A DNA stretch of 6,328 nucleotides from Nitrospirota bacterium (GTDB taxonomy: Bacteria > Nitrospirota > JAOUDF01), in the NCBI GenBank assembly GCA_029859385.1, contig JAOUDF010000145.1:1-6328 (forward strand), in the 5' to 3' direction. How positions within the stretch are numbered: position 1 is the stretch's first letter; every line of letters starts with the position of its first letter. Below are positions 5,890 through 6,328 of the stretch, piece by piece. The position numbers were made by a program, and so were the translations under genes. The notes under the pieces are model-generated. The model did no database searches, was not told the DNA's origin, and was given only the letters and a program-made list of their open reading frames with translations.

Positions 5890-5979
5890 ATGACCACCAG
5901 CAAAACAGAGCAGCAACGGATATCGGAGAAAATATCGCAGATCAACCTTAACGCTTTAATTAATGGAGAACTATTATGA
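5890..5979 (+). CDS. 29-aa leader peptide, translationally coupled to the secreted repeat protein
   Basis: A short ORF of 29 codons (begins MTTSKTEQQRISEK, ends NALINGELL) that I do not recognise. Evidence for translation is the near-perfect Shine-Dalgarno at 5878-5884 and the ATGA overlap (5976-5979), in which its TGA shares bases with the ATG of the next gene, the classic arrangement for translational coupling. The peptide is polar and charged with a mildly hydrophobic tail. It has no signal peptide, no cysteines and no run of a single amino acid that would suggest attenuation by charged-tRNA level. It may be a regulatory leader, a real micro-protein, or the decayed 5' part of a longer ancestor. 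Its last codons overlap the GGAG Shine-Dalgarno (5965-5968) of the secreted-protein gene, so ribosomes translating it would open any structure there. Confidence 0.6.
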   Translation: MTTSKTEQQRISEKISQINLNALINGELL

Positions 5980-6328
5980 AACGCCTTATCAACACACTCA
6001 GCATCCTGACCGCCCTTGTGACATTAGCCATCGCCGGGACGACCTTCGCCGCGGGCGACGCCGCATACAACAACATCATGACCCTCGACCGCTTCGAGGC
6101 GGCCCTGACCGAGCAGAACGACTACGGCACCTACAAGAACATGATCAACAAGGAGTACTTCATGCTGGCAATGACCGACCAGAGGGTCGAGCCGGCCCAG
6201 TACCAGAACATCATCAACATCGACCGGTTCGAGCTGGCCATGGTCGACCAGAGGGAAATTGACGGGTGGTACAAGAACGTCATCGACCGCGACACCTTCC
6301 TGGCCAATCTCGGCGACCCATGCCTGAC
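5976..6328 (+). CDS. Secreted protein with tandem 22-23-residue repeats (3' end outside window)
   Basis: Family not recognised. 117 codons are visible, starting with a clear Sec signal peptide: MKR, a hydrophobic core (about 8-20), and a cleavage site likely after TTFA at residue 25. The mature part consists of four degenerate repeats whose first Tyr falls at residues 31, 53, 76 and 99 (spacing 22, 23, 23). The consensus is Y-x-N-[IMV]-[IM]-x-x-[DE]-x-F-x-x-[AN]-[LM]-x-[DEG]-[QP]; examples are NIINIDRFELAMVDQR (78-93) and NMINKEYFMLAMTDQR (55-70). The units look helical and acidic-amphipathic. One Cys (116) appears near the visible end, after DP. Its own Shine-Dalgarno GGAG lies at 5965-5968, inside the upstream short ORF. 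The protein is exported to the periplasm or beyond; its role could be structural or binding, and no enzyme motif is visible. More repeats may follow beyond the edge. The 99-aa frame at 5963-6262 is a shadow of this gene. Confidence 0.8.
   Translation, partial: MKRLINTLSILTALVTLAIAGTTFAAGDAAYNNIMTLDRFEAALTEQNDYGTYKNMINKEYFMLAMTDQRVEPAQYQNIINIDRFELAMVDQREIDGWYKNVIDRDTFLANLGDPCL

Noticed and set aside
5963..6262. 99-aa plus-strand frame
   Set aside because: Overlaps the signal peptide and repeats of the secreted protein in another frame. It lacks a signal sequence or consistent repeat, and its start lies within the Shine-Dalgarno region of the real gene.

Overview
The window looks like a chromosomal segment from a GC-rich Gram-negative bacterium. 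A Desulfuromonadales/Geobacter-like or related deltaproteobacterial lineage is my guess. It rests on general impression (a TIGR03960-type radical SAM protein, a multi-sensor HD-GYP protein, a TDT-family permease and REP-like repeats of the ATTCCCGC...GCGGGAAT type), and nothing in the window fixes the taxonomy.

Left half, minus strand, read from 4222 down to 1: three co-directional genes form a probable operon. First is a 571-aa radical SAM protein of the TIGR03960 family. Its near-consensus promoter sits so close to the ATG that the mRNA should be leaderless. Next, after a 71-bp gap holding a hairpin and a strong Shine-Dalgarno, comes pgeF (yfiH/DUF152, laccase-domain family, 240 aa). Six bases after its stop, in the same reading frame, begins a cytosolic PAS-PAS-GAF-HD-GYP protein, a predicted cyclic-di-GMP phosphodiesterase, which runs off the left edge of the window just after its GYP motif.

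Middle, 4223-4597: a 375-bp divergent intergenic region. It carries the leftward promoter, a 162-bp element bounded by perfect 30-bp inverted repeats (a MITE-like element or structured RNA), a pair of AACCACCC direct repeats 21 bp apart, and a good sigma-70 promoter (TTGACG-17-TATATT) reading right.

Right half, plus strand: a 346-aa, ten-helix TDT/TehA/SLAC1-family transporter (4598-5638), followed by a REP-like double hairpin and an AT-richer intergenic stretch. After that comes an apparently unannotated two-gene unit. A 29-codon ORF with a near-perfect Shine-Dalgarno overlaps by ATGA the start of a secreted protein. The secreted protein has a Sec signal peptide and at least four degenerate 22-23-residue repeats (Y-x-N-[IMV]-[IM]...F...A-[LM]-x-[DE]-Q), and it is cut by the right edge. 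I do not recognise this repeat family, and with its coupled leader peptide it is the most novel-looking part of the window.

How the genes work together is only partly clear. The leftward genes are housekeeping/regulatory (RNA or cofactor radical chemistry of unknown target, peptidoglycan-precursor or purine-nucleoside clean-up, c-di-GMP turnover) and need not share a pathway. The transporter and the secreted repeat protein are probably separate transcription units.
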